Notes: generated by a model not told the origin, from the sequence alone. Shown: positions 20,401-27,408, numbered from the stretch's first letter. The stretch: DNA of 64,000 nucleotides from Symbiodinium natans (GCA_905221605.1 CAJNDS010001691.1:587417-651416); one strand, 5' to 3'. Numbers and translations are program-made.

Positions 20401-20744
20401 AAAAAACAAGCTTGGAGGCTTAAAGGGCTTCAAAGCCCGAACAAAATTGAAGCAAAGTCTCTGGGGACATCTCTCCCCGGCCACCTCTTGCTTCTTGGAG
20501 GTGTTTCTCCAGCTCGGCAAGCTTGAATTCCACATCCATCCTAGGACTGCCCTTAACACCCTCTGAAAAATCTTAGGGTTTAGGGTTTTTAAACCCAAGA
20601 GGGGGAAAATATAGAAAGGCATCCCAAGGGCCTGTCTAGCCTCGCACTCCGCGTGACAGCATCCGCTGGGTATGCCTCCAGCAGTTGCTTGCGGAAAGCA
20701 ATCCAGGAGGCGTCCAGGAACTTCTCGAATCCATCTTTGTCCAT
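1745..20744 (-). CDS. Channel A: single-domain voltage-gated cation channel with EF-hand (multi-exon gene)
   Basis: Predicted plasma or organelle membrane ion channel: one six-helix domain with voltage sensor and pore, then a cytoplasmic calcium-binding EF-hand. The span covers about 30 short exons listed separately. Core exons read in order S1 (9.9 kb), S1-S2 loop (9.6), S2-S4 (9.2-9.4), S4-S5 linker (8.6), S5 (8.1), pore (7.7, 7.2, 6.9, 6.4), S6 (6.0), cytoplasmic helices (4.7, 4.0), EF region (3.4, 2.9, 2.2) and a C-terminal helix (1.8). Every core exon has a counterpart in channel B at 28-36 kb, and exon phases join without frameshift in the pore part. The N-terminal exons from 11 to 20.7 kb are weaker: short, low-complexity, and supported mainly by position and partial similarity to B. 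The start at 20744 is the first Met of a segment matched in B; an upstream start remains possible. No stop codon was identified, so the 3' end is open. Ion selectivity is not inferred. Confidence 0.8.
1991..2093. mobile_element. M3 inverted-repeat element
   Basis: Begins CCAAGGTAACCCTATTAG, includes AAGGGCACCC and GTTACTTTATAAGGGAACCC, ends GGGTACCACTG. Lies between channel A exons at 1.8 and 2.2 kb. Confidence 0.78.
2172..2279 (-). CDS. Channel A exon: EF-hand
   Basis: Encodes EELMDELDLPPDRANLFEII followed by the calcium loop DADGSGTLRISE and ELVQ. Loop positions 1, 3, 5 and 12 are D, D, S, E, a canonical EF-hand. It matches channel B at 29491-29599. The donor is CAGG followed by GC here, while B has CAAG followed by GT at the same position. 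CCCTAAA repeats lie 30 bp to the left and TTTAGGG repeats 22 bp to the right. Confidence 0.92.
2846..2903 (-). CDS. Channel A exon: helix before EF-hand
   Basis: Encodes DVHEGIAITKDLFLLVIQD, aligning with INDSMEISKELFLLVIQD in channel B. The acceptor is GAGAG, the donor GT at 2845-2844. Length 58 nt gives phase 1, which joins correctly to the EF-hand exon. Both sides carry TTTAGGG arrays (plus strand). Confidence 0.82.
3064..3246. mobile_element. M3 element interrupted by telomere-type array
   Basis: Left part AGTAGCAACCATATGATAAT, right end CACTGGGCAACCAAGG. Between them the usual GGGAACCC motif runs straight into a CCCTAAA array (3117-3210). Confidence 0.82.
3258..3382. mobile_element. M1 inverted-repeat element, at an exon donor
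   Basis: Ends CTGGCTCCTAGTAG and its inverse CTACGAACCAGCCAG. Flanked by imperfect direct repeats (GCTTTCTTCC and GCTTTCCTCG). Reading the minus strand, the end CTGGCTGG provides the GC donor of the exon at 3380-3451. Confidence 0.82.
3380..3451 (-). CDS. Channel A exon: cytoplasmic segment, donor within element M1
   Basis: 72 nt, 24 codons: DDHTEVSHLEIS..GKTVFTDEESL, aligned with EDEKHAAF..HISHKTSFFTDEEI in channel B. It ends in CTG, followed by the GC donor. That CTG and the GC lie inside the terminal inverted repeat of the M1 element at 3258-3382, so the element provides the splice site. Confidence 0.78.
3800..3930 (+). repeat. Variant array, AAGAACCCT units
   Basis: Starts as CCCTAAA and changes into nine-base units AAGAACCCT and AAGATTCCT. 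A diverged, locally expanded telomere-type array at the 3' side of a channel A exon. Confidence 0.85.
3941..4027 (-). CDS. Channel A exon: post-S6 helix
   Basis: 29 codons: ARESIRVARTTRELLKRF then AAAYRLFHDLE. It is continuous here, whereas channel B interrupts the same sequence with an intron after SIRIAR. Acceptor CTTAAG, donor GC. The upstream boundary is an intron that channel B lacks. Confidence 0.86.
4683..4739 (-). CDS. Channel A exon: post-S6 helix, first part
   Basis: 19 codons, VDITMKAAKENEAVTAEQY, matching VDITMRAAKENDATTAEQH in B. Acceptor CCAAG at 4740-4744; donor GC at 4682-4681. The sequence GCAC is present both at the donor and at the start of the next exon, a possible small target duplication. 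Confidence 0.86.
4770..4920 (+). repeat. Variant telomere array with long G runs
   Basis: Units of TTTA followed by five or six G repeat about ten times, then return to TTTAGGG. The local unit has been homogenised, so the array grew by copying itself. Confidence 0.9.
5117..5212. mobile_element. M2 inverted-repeat element
   Basis: Ends CTTGGGATGTTC and GAACATCTCAAG; internal inverted motif ACAGTCCTT / AGGACTGTT. One of five copies (also 11489, 16331, 46589, 48893). Confidence 0.85.
5277..5384. mobile_element. M10 inverted-repeat element
   Basis: CTAGACCCAAGAGTAACC ... GGGCCTACTCCGGG..GTCCTAG. Also 29129-29238, 36232-36341, 37478-37586, 39964-40065. Confidence 0.83.
6030..6117 (-). CDS. Channel A exon: S6 helix
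   Basis: Encodes the pore-lining S6: FGYPFIMAYVISYMLVAMG then IFNVILAVY. Aligns with B VLPFVASYMLVSMGIFNVIL. GT donor at 6029-6028, acceptor CTCAG. The intron sits two codons further along than in B, so intron position has shifted or the two introns are independent. Confidence 0.92.
6397..6480 (-). CDS. Channel A exon: pore turret after filter
   Basis: Encodes CYTGDCVNDEGKPLTHELAR and SFG, aligned with CFTGECITDKGEPIQALLAR in B. Acceptor AGAG; candidate GT donor at 6396-6395. The exon is separated from the filter exon by a CCCTAAA array of over 100 bp. Confidence 0.86.
6757..6870. mobile_element. M4 inverted-repeat element
   Basis: CCAACATAGGGGTACCCC at one side and GGGTACCCGCTGTTTCGGAA at the other, with ATAGAATCCCCTTAAAGG inside. 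Related copies at 36345-36455, 42268-42375 and a partial copy at 56788-56865. Confidence 0.83.
6943..6961 (-). CDS. Channel A microexon: pore helix
   Basis: A 19-nt exon coding MFTAF plus split codons at both ends. Acceptor CCCCGGCAAG, donor GC. Joined to its neighbours it yields LPQC-MFTAFR-CYTGDC, equivalent to the uninterrupted IPES-MFTAFRCFTGEC of channel B. Its reality rests on this exact phase fit. Confidence 0.76.
7164..7203 (-). CDS. Channel A exon: pore turret before filter
   Basis: 40 nt coding AEGLLKYFDSLPQ, aligned with EEELQRYFANIPE in B. Acceptor GCATCAG, GC donor at 7163-7162. Phase fits both neighbouring exons. Confidence 0.8.
7667..7717 (-). CDS. Channel A exon: end of S5
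   Basis: 17 codons, VIGGFATMAIGSDPRTE, aligned with VISGFATITIGSSTIAE in B. Acceptor GGCTCAG and GT donor. Confidence 0.87.
8147..8196 (-). CDS. Channel A exon: S5 helix
   Basis: 50 nt coding VRTLTLAFTLLFSVLY, aligned with IRTLALAFALLFAVLY in B. Acceptor GCTAG and GC donor. CCCTAAA to the left, TTTAGGG to the right within 50 bp. Confidence 0.88.
8640..8697 (-). CDS. Channel A exon: S4-S5 linker
   Basis: 58 nt coding VFRLKFMRDLRLMVKGLVAG, the same length as the B exon (LFRVKFMKDLRLMVKGLVAG). The acceptor CTGACAG directly abuts the M1 element at 8706-8811; GC donor at 8639-8638. Confidence 0.9.
8706..8811. mobile_element. M1 inverted-repeat element with TSD TCAGA
   Basis: 106 bp with terminal inverted repeats of over 30 bp (CTGGCTSGTTCTTAGTAGGG onward). 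TCAGA lies at both ends (8701-8705, 8812-8816). It directly precedes the acceptor of the S4-S5 linker exon of channel A. Confidence 0.92.
9058..9150. mobile_element. M8 element
   Basis: TAGAATAGGGTTTTGGGGGT then GTTATCGTGGAATTC and GGGAAACCGATT. Related copies 29322-29410, 43510-43585, 60474-60533. Confidence 0.72.
9196..9421 (-). CDS. Channel A exon: S2 to S4 voltage sensor
   Basis: Encodes S2 (VLILEIALRIHLLGC), S3 (WNYFDIVLAMTGLVDITVQ) and S4 (LLRFCRLIRLVRIVK). S4 has four Arg at every third residue followed by Lys, the charge pattern of a voltage sensor. S3 carries the FD-type acidic residue. GC donor after GTGAAG. It aligns along its whole length with channel B 32126-32357. Confidence 0.93.
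9587..9649 (-). CDS. Channel A exon: S1-S2 loop
   Basis: 63 nt coding IGFQTHPDHQDWIYWTHVEI, aligned with IGFQTDPAFESWGGFFYFEL in B. Acceptor TCTAAG, GT donor at 9586-9585; phase 2 joins the next exon to give EIGFLSVLILEIALRIH. Confidence 0.82.
9878..9922 (-). CDS. Channel A exon: S1 helix
   Basis: Encodes PRPLVALLIVCNGIM, aligned with PRYLEPFVAVLIVAW plus VGNGVM in B. The best join to the next exon uses a GA donor (ATCAT then GA), giving CNGIMIGFQT; GA donors are known in dinoflagellates. The 5' end is approximate. Confidence 0.76.
10141..10230 (-). CDS. Channel A exon: pre-S1 cytoplasmic segment
   Basis: Encodes LVAELTFVRINDLAAPPEPI then HPLIYIERL. The first 20 residues match B at 34634-34706 nearly exactly. 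The 3' end is approximate. Confidence 0.77.
10318..10364 (-). CDS. Possible channel A exon (pre-S1)
   Basis: Short open segment QRGADVIDVIFLSVH with AG acceptor and GT donor, in frame with the exon upstream. No clear counterpart in B, and its phase does not join the next exon perfectly, so boundaries are tentative. Confidence 0.38.
10666..10714 (-). CDS. Channel A exon: pre-S1 helix
   Basis: 49 nt coding AMKEILLAGDTNRLSA, matching AVKEILLAGDTNRLLAE in B. Acceptor AATGAG, GC donor. Separated from the RIFGAG exon by an intron that B lacks. Confidence 0.78.
11072..11137 (-). CDS. Channel A exon: pre-S1 helix, IVQEW
   Basis: 22 codons, IVQEWDLHKRIFGAGRLLKQ plus FK, with acceptor TTCCAG and donor GTGGGG. 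RIFGAGRLLKQF aligns with RIFGPRMLNQF in B, where it is fused to the AVKEIL segment. Confidence 0.68.
11240..11341 (-). CDS. Channel A N-terminal exon, ALMELFFAQ
   Basis: 34 codons: ALMELFFAQDRVAFALSASP then DFTDSAGIFSAASC. Starts ALMELFFAQD, aligned with ALTEIFLAHE in B at 36 kb. AG acceptor and GC donor. Confidence 0.6.
11489..11596. mobile_element. M2 inverted-repeat element
   Basis: Ends CTTGGGATGTTCCCCC and GGGGGAACATCCCAA; lies beside a possible channel A exon at 11600. Confidence 0.88.
11600..11665 (-). CDS. Possible channel A N-terminal exon, MNVVPAQA
   Basis: Contains SSMNVVPAQAALS, similar to CLNVVPTQASCS in channel B at 36.5 kb. It abuts the M2 element at 11489-11596. Boundaries are uncertain. 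Confidence 0.38.
12200..12282 (-). CDS. Possible channel A N-terminal exon, EWPP
   Basis: Open segment IWEWPPIRESAMHMHRSASM bracketed within a few bases by a CCCTAAA array on the left and a TTTAGGG array on the right. A weak match (QEWPAHWPDKAHAGHANP) lies at 39.3 kb in B. Confidence 0.38.
13515..13624. mobile_element. M3 element with internal telomere-type array
   Basis: Symmetric ends CTTGGTAGCTCAGT and ACTGGACTACCAAG; GACT flanks both sides as a possible target duplication. A TTTAGGG array lies inside (13553-13590). Confidence 0.87.
13625..13692 (-). CDS. Possible channel A N-terminal exon beside M3
   Basis: Open segment WNYADNRRTAATSLFSLQQ that runs to the edge of the M3 element at 13515-13624. 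The element end CTTG|GTAG would supply the donor. No strong counterpart in B. Confidence 0.35.
14501..14604. repeat. Perfect 52-bp tandem duplication
   Basis: 14501-14552 and 14553-14604 are identical. On the minus strand each copy reads EDPNALRNSRRNSRTP or a shifted frame. Recent duplication; coding status unknown. Confidence 0.96.
14660..14890 (-). CDS. Possible channel A N-terminal exon, Ser/Lys-rich
   Basis: Long open minus-strand frame with RADNQSSTSKKPARRSTVLG then SLSKQAQSTTAKFAKLQYSS. Its composition and its position about 1 kb from the GYSVEEM exon parallel the QSSSSRKSQHAS segment of B at 40.8 kb. The length suggests part of the frame is intron. Confidence 0.38.
14990..15850. other. 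Gene-free stretch
   Basis: Contains M4/M5-like fragments (TTTCCAAAAATAGGGGTAAC at 15121), two homopolymer tracts, and a TA microsatellite. No coding segment supported. Confidence 0.6.
15913..15986 (-). CDS. Channel A N-terminal exon, GYSVEEM
   Basis: Encodes GYSVEEMDELVNMLADFIGL and HFEQE, aligned with GYTEDEMNEMVNAMATFVNL in B at 41.5 kb; same acceptor phase (AG then GCTAC). Bracketed by CCCTAAA on the left and TTTAGGG on the right. Confidence 0.62.
16331..16434. mobile_element. M2 inverted-repeat element
   Basis: Ends ATTGGGATGTTCCCCC and GGGGGAACATCCCAAG, same interior as the other copies. Confidence 0.88.
16757..16850 (-). CDS. Possible channel A N-terminal exon
   Basis: Open segment LRLVSGKSLHDSIVALGLTR with a possible acceptor GTTGAG. 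Not recognised elsewhere in the window. Confidence 0.3.
17525..17600 (-). CDS. Possible channel A N-terminal exon, acidic
   Basis: Acidic open segment ARGFDSSVDGGLAAADVDSV between CCCTAAA (left) and TTTAGGG (right). No certain counterpart. Confidence 0.32.
17840..17925 (-). CDS. Channel A N-terminal exon, EDEEAQGIRHRL
   Basis: Open segment KPEKSCLEDEEAQGIRHRLR with a similar segment in B at 43.85 kb (LKEEDARQIRQRLLGLG). Helical and charged, cytoplasmic by inference. Confidence 0.48.
19590..19684 (-). CDS. Possible channel A N-terminal exon, Ser/Pro-rich
   Basis: Open segment RMTIETELQSPRTDGSSPPE then WLAFETAN, bracketed by CCCTAAA and TTTAGGG arrays. Probably disordered protein. Confidence 0.4.
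20085..20180 (-). CDS. Channel A N-terminal exon, DSAAGS
   Basis: Starts after GTCAG with DSAAGSRTSVGSLMAPVV. Similar in composition and phase to DSQSGVSVSSMPLEP of B at 45.3 kb. Bracketed by CCCTAAA (left) and TTTAGGG (right). Confidence 0.5.
20455..20548 (-). CDS. Channel A N-terminal exon, coiled-coil-like
   Basis: Encodes MDVEFKLAELEKHLQEARGG, an amphipathic helix. It may correspond to DLRRLAQALAEG in B at 48.3 kb. Could also be an alternative start. Confidence 0.48.
20648..20744 (-). CDS. Channel A first recognised exon
   Basis: Encodes MDKDGFEKFLDASWIAFRKQ and LLEAYPADAV. It aligns with DEFAASIDASWISFRQQLLA of B at 49 kb. The Met at 20744 is chosen because both copies have a Met just upstream of the conserved block; an upstream exon is not excluded. 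Confidence 0.58.
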
Positions 20745-21052
20745 GGCACAGTCAAAACCCTAAACCCTAAACCCTAAACTGGTGTAGAGCCCCTTGAATC
20801 CCTAAGGCTCCCTTATGGCCCCACAAACTAGGTGTGGCTTTGTAGACTTTAGACCCCAATGTAGGTATTACTTGTATACTTGGAGCGCTTGCTACGATCC
20901 TTGCGAGACCGCATCTGCTCCTACGTATAAGCAACGTCCGCAGACGCGTTCCTCATCATGACTTTGGGGTCCATGTGGCCTATCCTCTGCTCGAAAACTG
21001 CTGTTTAAAACGGCTGCCCAATGCCTTAAGAGCACGATGCAGTTAACCCGAA

Positions 21053-21149
21053 GGGTCCATGTACCTAAATAGGGAATACTGGGGCCTTAGAGTACTTCCT
21101 ATATAGGGACTCTGGGGGCCTAAGTATGTAATAATGAGGTACATGGACC
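21053..21149. mobile_element. M6 inverted-repeat element
   Basis: GGGTCCATGTACC and its inverse GGTACATGGACCC frame 97 bp. Other copies: 6662-6738 and 60993-61091. Confidence 0.88.
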
Positions 21150-21871
21150 CTTAGAGTAGTAGCCCTAAACCCTAAACCCTAAACCCTAAACCCTAAACCC
21201 TAAACCCTAAACCATGGACCCTTAGGGGTTCATCTGCATGTTGGGACTTGCTGGGCTCGCGTCCTGCCGCCGGGTGATGTGTCGTCTGCGCTTTTGCTTG
21301 ATGCGGGGCAGCTGGTATGATAGCTGGCCGGCTGGTGAAACCTGTACTCCCCGTAGAACCTTAATAAAAACAACATGTTTAATGCCCTCTTGAGGTTTAT
21401 ATAAACCCTAGACCCTAAACCCTAAACCCTTAACCCTAAACCCTAAACCCTAAACCAGAAACGATCTTCAAAAAGGCAGCTGCTGGGTCTGCTGGTGCTC
21501 GCGCACCGTGATGTGCGTGCTAAAGACTCACGAGCAGCCAGGATGTGCTATTCGGCCTTATCATGCCATAATCAGCAAACCCTAAACCCTAAACCCTAAA
21601 CCCTGAACCCTGAAACCTGAACCCTGAACCCCAAACCGGCCTTCTTAAAGGCTCAAAGGGTCTAGTAGCCCATCCTGGAATGTATGGGCACACATTGTAC
21701 CCATGGAACGCCCTCATCCGAGTGTCTAGCAGGACCGCGGTGCTGAGTAAAACGGCTCCAAGTCAACATAGGAATTAGCGGATAGGATTAGGGGGACCCT
21801 TGGGGATATAGACCCTCCAAATAACACTCACAAAAAAAATGTGGTGTAGTGCTTCACAAGCAAGTCATCTG

Positions 21872-21990
21872 CTTGGTGGCCCAGTAACCATATGATAATG
21901 AGGGCACCCTGTTTTGGGGGGGTGGTCACTTTATAGGGGAACCCAGAACGAAAAAGGGAAAAGGGTGCCACTGGGCGATGTGACCACCTT
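21872..21990. mobile_element. M3 inverted-repeat element
   Basis: CTTGGTGGCCCAGTAACCAT at the left; GTGCCACTGGGC near the right end. No internal array. Confidence 0.82.
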
Positions 21991-22214
21991 ATCAATACTT
22001 CAAGACTTGGTAGCCGTTTTGCATCACCATTGAAAACTTGCACAGACAACTTCATCGTCCGCGCTGCAATCTACGCTTCTCGGCTCTCTACTGCCACAAT
22101 TCAACCCCCTAGTCCTTGATGCACCCTAAACCCTACACCCCCCCTGACCCCTAAACCCTAAACCCTGAACCCTAAACCCCAAACCCCTAAACCCCAAACC
22201 CTAAACCTTAAACC

Positions 22215-22322
22215 GCACTCCTTGATGCAAAAAGAGGCACACTTTCGCATGGGCCTTTTGAAGGCCGAGTTCCTTCCAAACTCAGATGCCAAGACGAGGT
22301 GGCGAGCTTCCAGTATGGCGAC
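22215..22322 (-). CDS. Coding-like exon, unassigned
   Basis: Open for 36 codons: VAILEARHLVLASEFGRNSA then FKRPMRKCASFCIKE. Bracketed by CCCTAAA (left) and TTTAGGG (right), like the channel exons. It lies upstream of channel A; it could be an upstream exon of A or part of another gene. Confidence 0.36.
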
Positions 22323-23104
22323 AGGGTTTAGGGTTTAGGGTTTAGGGTTTAGGGTTTAGGGTTTAGGGTTTAGGGTTTAGGGTTTAGGGAGACACAACAG
22401 TGGAAGAGGACTTTCTTTCAGTAAAAGCTGGCACACCTGACCATCTGATCTATCGTCAATGGCAGAGCTAGGCGTAAGGTCGGAATTTAGTATGCCATCT
22501 AATCTGTCTGTCTCTATCTGCTCGTCTATGTGCGGTATGCTCTCGTACGATGGGGTATGCTAGGGTAGGTAGGGTAGAGGTACGCCAGTGTATAGGTCTG
22601 CAAAAAGCATGAAGGTATGCAGGTACGTACGTGCGCATGTCTATGGATGTACATCTACGTGTGAACGGACATATGTGTGCACATGAATTTACGCGTGCAC
22701 GTGTGCATGTATGTACTTCCGTGCATCTGTCTGTATGAATGCCTGCGCAAACATGCAATGTAAGGTACGGCAATGTATTGTGCAAATGCGCGCACTGTAC
22801 GCAATGTACGCCACATTGCATTTTGGCGGTCAACTATTGTGTCGACCAACATGACTCGCACAACATACGCGTACACGATGCATGTGTTCAGATTCAGTAT
22901 GTGTTCATCGGATTTACATAGAGCTATACTGAACTTGGAACTGTTGCAAAAAGTAGAATCTTAGCTGTAGGAATTACAGTGCCCAAGAAATAAAAATTAT
23001 TCCAAGCATGCTATGCCTAAATTGGCGACTTCTGGGCTGCTCCCTCAGCGACTCCGGCATCTCGGCGGCACATGGACTGAACATCCGTTGGATGGCAGCC
23101 GGTG

Positions 23105-23180
23105 ACGCTATTCTACGGTAAGCCCCACCGATGGTGGCTGTACTTCGACGTCAGCAAGGACTGCCTCCGGGCGGCGGGGA
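23105..23180 (-). CDS. Coding-like fragment with stop, unassigned
   Basis: Open segment RRPEAVLADVEVQPPSVGLT followed by VE and a TAG stop. Low-complexity Pro codons lie upstream. Little more can be said. Confidence 0.25.
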
Positions 23181-23829
23181 GGGGGCCTCAGATGTAAAAA
23201 GACATGGGCGGGGGGGGGGGGTGGGGTGTGGCCGAGGGCTTCCCAAAATGCAGGGTGCCTTTTTTGATGGGGTGCGGCTATAAAGGGGTTTGACTCTATT
23301 TGGGGTCTAGAGCTTAAGGGCTCCCCTAAGTGGGGCCATGCGCACATGTAGAATCGTACATCAGCACTGTGAAAAAGAAGTCCGCAAAAGTACTACCTAA
23401 TATGAGCATACCCTGTGACCAAGTGAACCATAAATGGCTTCATAATTAATATACCTATGAGGGATTATTGTTCCCGTGCCCAAGGTACAGCTTCGTCTGT
23501 CGGAAGCCCCTGTGACTGCCACATGCACTGGGGCCAAGACAGAACCAGCGAGAGCGCGCAATCGTCCTGCAGGTATTTTGCACAAGTCAGCACCTGCAGC
23601 ACAATCCTCTCATCAACAGGCTACGACATGACTTGACACTATAGAAACTAAATCCCACCCATGGGCATGATCACTAGCGCGCCGCTTTCGATTCAAACGA
23701 CCTGCATTCAGCAGAATGAACACCCACGGTCTCAATGATGGCCATGGTTGAATTTCTGTCTTTTGCCTTCATTTCGTTCCATTCCATTTTTGTTGTGTCT
23801 AATACATGTACTTCGCTCTGGCTGCTCTT

Positions 23830-24390
23830 TTCATACCTCTCACGATCTCCCTCCCTCCCTCCCTCCCTCCCTCTCTCCCTCCCGCTCTCCCTCCCTATCG
23901 AACCTATGTGGCACACACTGTTGATACACACATGCAAACATTGGGAATATGCATCGGTATGCATACTGCATGCACGCATACATACATACAGACATACATA
24001 CGTATGTATGTATGTATGTATGTACGTATGTGTGTATGCATGTATGCATGCATGCATGCATGTATGTATGTATGTATGTATGTATGTATGTATGTATGTA
24101 TGTATGTATGTATGATGTATGCATGTATGCATGTATGCATGTATGCATGTATGCATGTCTGCATATGTATGCATGTATGTATGTATGTATGTATGTATGT
24201 ATGTATGTATGTATATATGTATGTGCATGTGTGTATGTGTATGTGTATGTATATGGATATGTATATGTGCACATTCATGCACAGATGTATCTGTAGCGTG
24301 TGTGGATGTATGTATGTAAGCATGTAGGTATGTAAGGTAGCACATATGTAAGTATGTATGCATGTACGTAAGTATGGGTGCGTGCATGCG
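23830..24390 (+). repeat. Microsatellite: TCCC then ATGT/ATGC tract
   Basis: CCCT repeats (23848-23895) followed by about 380 bp of ATGT, ATGC and GTAT units. Long open frames here on both strands (Ile-His-Thr-Tyr type) are repeat artefacts. Confidence 0.97.
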
Positions 24391-24402
24391 AATGGACGTA
24401 TG

Positions 24403-24482
24403 TCAGTTGACAGCCCCGACAAGCTCCTTGACGAGGTCAGTCTTCATCAGAGCGGCACGGTCCTGCGCAGGTTTTGGTGGCT
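24403..24482 (-). CDS. Possible terminal exon with TGA stop
   Basis: Segment KPPKPAQDRAALMKTDLVKE then LVGAVN and a TGA stop at 24403-24405. A Lys/Pro-rich start followed by a helix looks like a real C-terminus. It could close channel B or an intervening gene; 4 kb separate it from the last certain B exon. Confidence 0.4.
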
Positions 24483-25184
24483 TCGCCTGGTTAGAGGTTC
24501 ATGCGTAAACATCAATGTGCAGCAAGCTGTGCCGTAAGCGGGGATACCCCTAGTTGGGGTCCTTGTAGTACAAAAAACCTACTTGTACTTGCCAAAGATC
24601 TTTCAAGTAGTGTAGCAGAATGAGTTGGGAGCAGGCGGAGTTTGTGCGTGTGGCTGCCGCGGTGTAAGGGTTCAAGGGTTTAGGGCTCAGGGTTTAACAG
24701 TTCAAGTTCAAACCACGTTGAACCCTCTAGGTTGTTCATCCCTATATGCATCTTCCCCATTGGTAGGTCTCTCTTCTGAAAGGTAAGGAAATTACTTGAG
24801 GGTCACGGTTAGTCCATAGTTATCTCGCTACTTTGTACGGAATTCTCGGAAAAGCATGCTTGCCGGGCTTCGTGTGGGTATCTTTTCAACTGGAAACCCG
24901 GATTCCAATGTCCCTGCACAAAGGAATGCTTCCTTTTACCCTATTCAAGTAGGATTCCCATTGCAATTGATATTCCAGTCTTTAAGTCTGAACTGCACCA
25001 ATTCGTGCACCTCCCAAACCCCCCCCCCCACCCCACAACTCCCCGCCCAAACCCTGAAATCAAAGCTCAACACCCAAAACCCTAAAGCCTAAAACCTAAA
25101 CCTTTTAGGGCTTGCTGTACTAAAGTAAGAAATCCAAGGCCCCGTCCTCCCCTCGCTCCCCCCCCCCAACCCTGCCCCGGTGGT

Positions 25185-25240
25185 CCAGCTCAGCCAAGAG
25201 CTCGCTTGGCGGTTCGTTCTCCTTGGGCTTGCCTCAAAGA
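25185..25240 (-). CDS. Coding-like fragment, unassigned
   Basis: Short open segment RGKPKENEPPSELLAELD, charged and protein-like. No neighbours that settle its gene. Confidence 0.28.
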
Positions 25241-26229
25241 CGGTTCAAGGATTGGGGAAAGACCCACTTCTTTCCGACCTCTCGCAGAGGTACAGTATCA
25301 CGACATGACGATGCTGACCCTGGGCTCCTGAAAACGCAAGTTCACCCCTGAGCCTTCTCGCCTGTCTGACCTGTATACCCTGAACCCTACACTCTTACAG
25401 CGAACACCCGAACAACCAGCAACGGCGCAACGGTGCACCACCAGATGTTGACTGAAGGTGGGCCGGCCCTTTTCCTGCGCAGTCCCTGAACGAGACACCA
25501 ATAACCCCAACAATTTACCCCAACATACCCGGCAACCCGAACATCCCGATTAACCCCAAACCCCAAACCCCAAACCCCAAACCCCAAACCCCAAACCCTA
25601 AACCCTAAACCCTAAACCCTAAACCCTAAACCCTAACCCTAAAACCCTTCTCCGGGGCTCGTGGAACATCCTCAAGAGAAATACCTCAGACCATCCTAAG
25701 GGTGGGCCGAGCTACTGTCCAACCGCATCGCAGGCCTGTCGCGAAGAGCAACGACCTGCCTCGAAGCATTCTGCCCGGAGGTTGGGGGTTTAGGGTTTAG
25801 GGTTTAGGGTTTAGGGTTTAGTGTTGAGGGCTCAGAGACGCCAATATTCCTCAAGAAGGGAATATTTCTTAGAACGCATTAATCCCTTCCCCCTAATACT
25901 AAAACCACCCCTTATTTTAAATAATATTTTTCCCGGACCCTGCCGGCACCCAGCCCAATACTAAACCTGTTTGAGAATTGGGGGGGAGGGGTTCAGGGCC
26001 GCCCTTGAGTTGAGCCATTAGGAGTTTCGGAATTCAGGCCTTAGGATTTAGACCCCCCCCTAATGTTAAATATTTTTCGGACCCAGGCGAATTTCAGAAA
26101 TAGGGGGGGGGGGGGGGGGGGAGGGATTTAGTATTTGGGGGAAGGGATTAAGATCAATGGGCCTAGTGGGCATGCAAGCCTCCACCGCTAAGGGTTTTCT
26201 GCCACTTGCTCCGCTTGCCCGACATGCTC

Positions 26230-26870
26230 TGGTCCCTCAGAAGAGCAGAAAACGACACTGCCCCACTTGCCCCACTTGCTCTGCGTTGCGATAAGCGAAG
26301 TCTGTCACTTGCCCCACTTGTCCATGTTCAGTGGTGCGGCCTGGCCCTGGCCACAAGTCTGCCTTAACCACTTGTGGTTAAGGTCAGAGCCGTCCCCCCC
26401 CCCGCCCCCTTGCCGTCAAAGTCATGGCAGCGAAGGGGGGAGGGGGCAGCTGCGGGGCCCAACCGCAAATTTGCCTCAAAGACTTAGGGTTGGGGCAGGC
26501 CGAGCCTCTTGAGTTCAAGAGGCCAGCGGACGCGGGGGCGAGGGCCTACTTCCCGCACTTGCCCCATGTTGCCCTGCCCTATAGCCACAGAGTTTGCCTC
26601 AAAAGACAGACCGGTTTGAGGCAGACTTGTGGTGCCTGCCCCCTTGCTGTGAAAGCCGTGCAAGGCGAGCGAGGCAAGCAGGGCAAAGGGGGCAAATGGG
26701 GCTAATGGGGCAAGTGAGGCAAGTGGGGCAAGTGAGGCAAGGGCAGGTGAGGCTAAATCAATTAACTCTTCCGGGCCACCAAGTGGGGCAAGTGATGCAA
26801 GTGGGGCAACATCAATTAGCTCTTCTGGCAAAGCAAGTGGGGCAAGTGGGGCAACGTCAATTAGTGGTCG
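26230..26870. repeat. Inverted low-complexity GGGGCAAGTG/CACTTGCCCC region
   Basis: The left part (26250-26330, 26550-26580) carries CACTTGCCCC units, the right part (26690-26860) GGGGCAAGTG units in opposite orientation. Overlapping open frames here are repeat-driven. Confidence 0.85.
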
Positions 26871-27408
26871 CCGTGGGCGGCCGCAATGGAGCCTTGGAGT
26901 CTCTGGGTACTGGAGCTTAGGCCTGCTTGGGGCCTGCAGGGCCCGTTGCTCAGGGTGCGTAGAGTTTGGACTTGGCTTTGTTTCCTTGCCGTGTGTGGGC
27001 CGGCTGGAAAAATGGTAACGGAAAAAACCCTTCGGCAACTTCTACCATACTCGGTGCTAAACTGTCCTCCCCATAATGATCACATGAACTGACAAAAAGC
27101 AGTGCCCGTTCTTGCTCTCCTGTTTCCTTTCGTTCTTTGCATGCCTCGCCTCGCCTACTGCCAAGGCACTGCGCGTGAATGTGCTTTCGGTCCCTTAAAC
27201 TGTTCTGTGTTGCTCTCCGTCGCGTTCCCGATCCATTCCCTGGGTTCTGCGTCCAACACTCATCCATTCCTTCTGGCAGGGCGGCTTGGTGGCCCAAACC
27301 CTGAGCCCTAAACCCTGAACCCTAAACCCTAAACCCTGAACTAGTCGGGGTACCCGCAGCCCCAAAAAGAGCCCGAGGGTGCCACCGGGCAAGCGTGTGA
27401 GGGAGCTT

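Noticed and set aside
23674-24422. Long open frames of 115-237 codons on both strands
   Set aside because: They are translations of ATGT/ATGC microsatellite (Ile-His-Thr-Tyr and Met-Tyr-Val-Cys repeats), not genes.
26484-27038. 184-codon minus-strand frame
   Set aside because: Repeated Pro-Leu-Ala-Ser from GGGGCAAGTG units; no protein-like segment outside the repeat.
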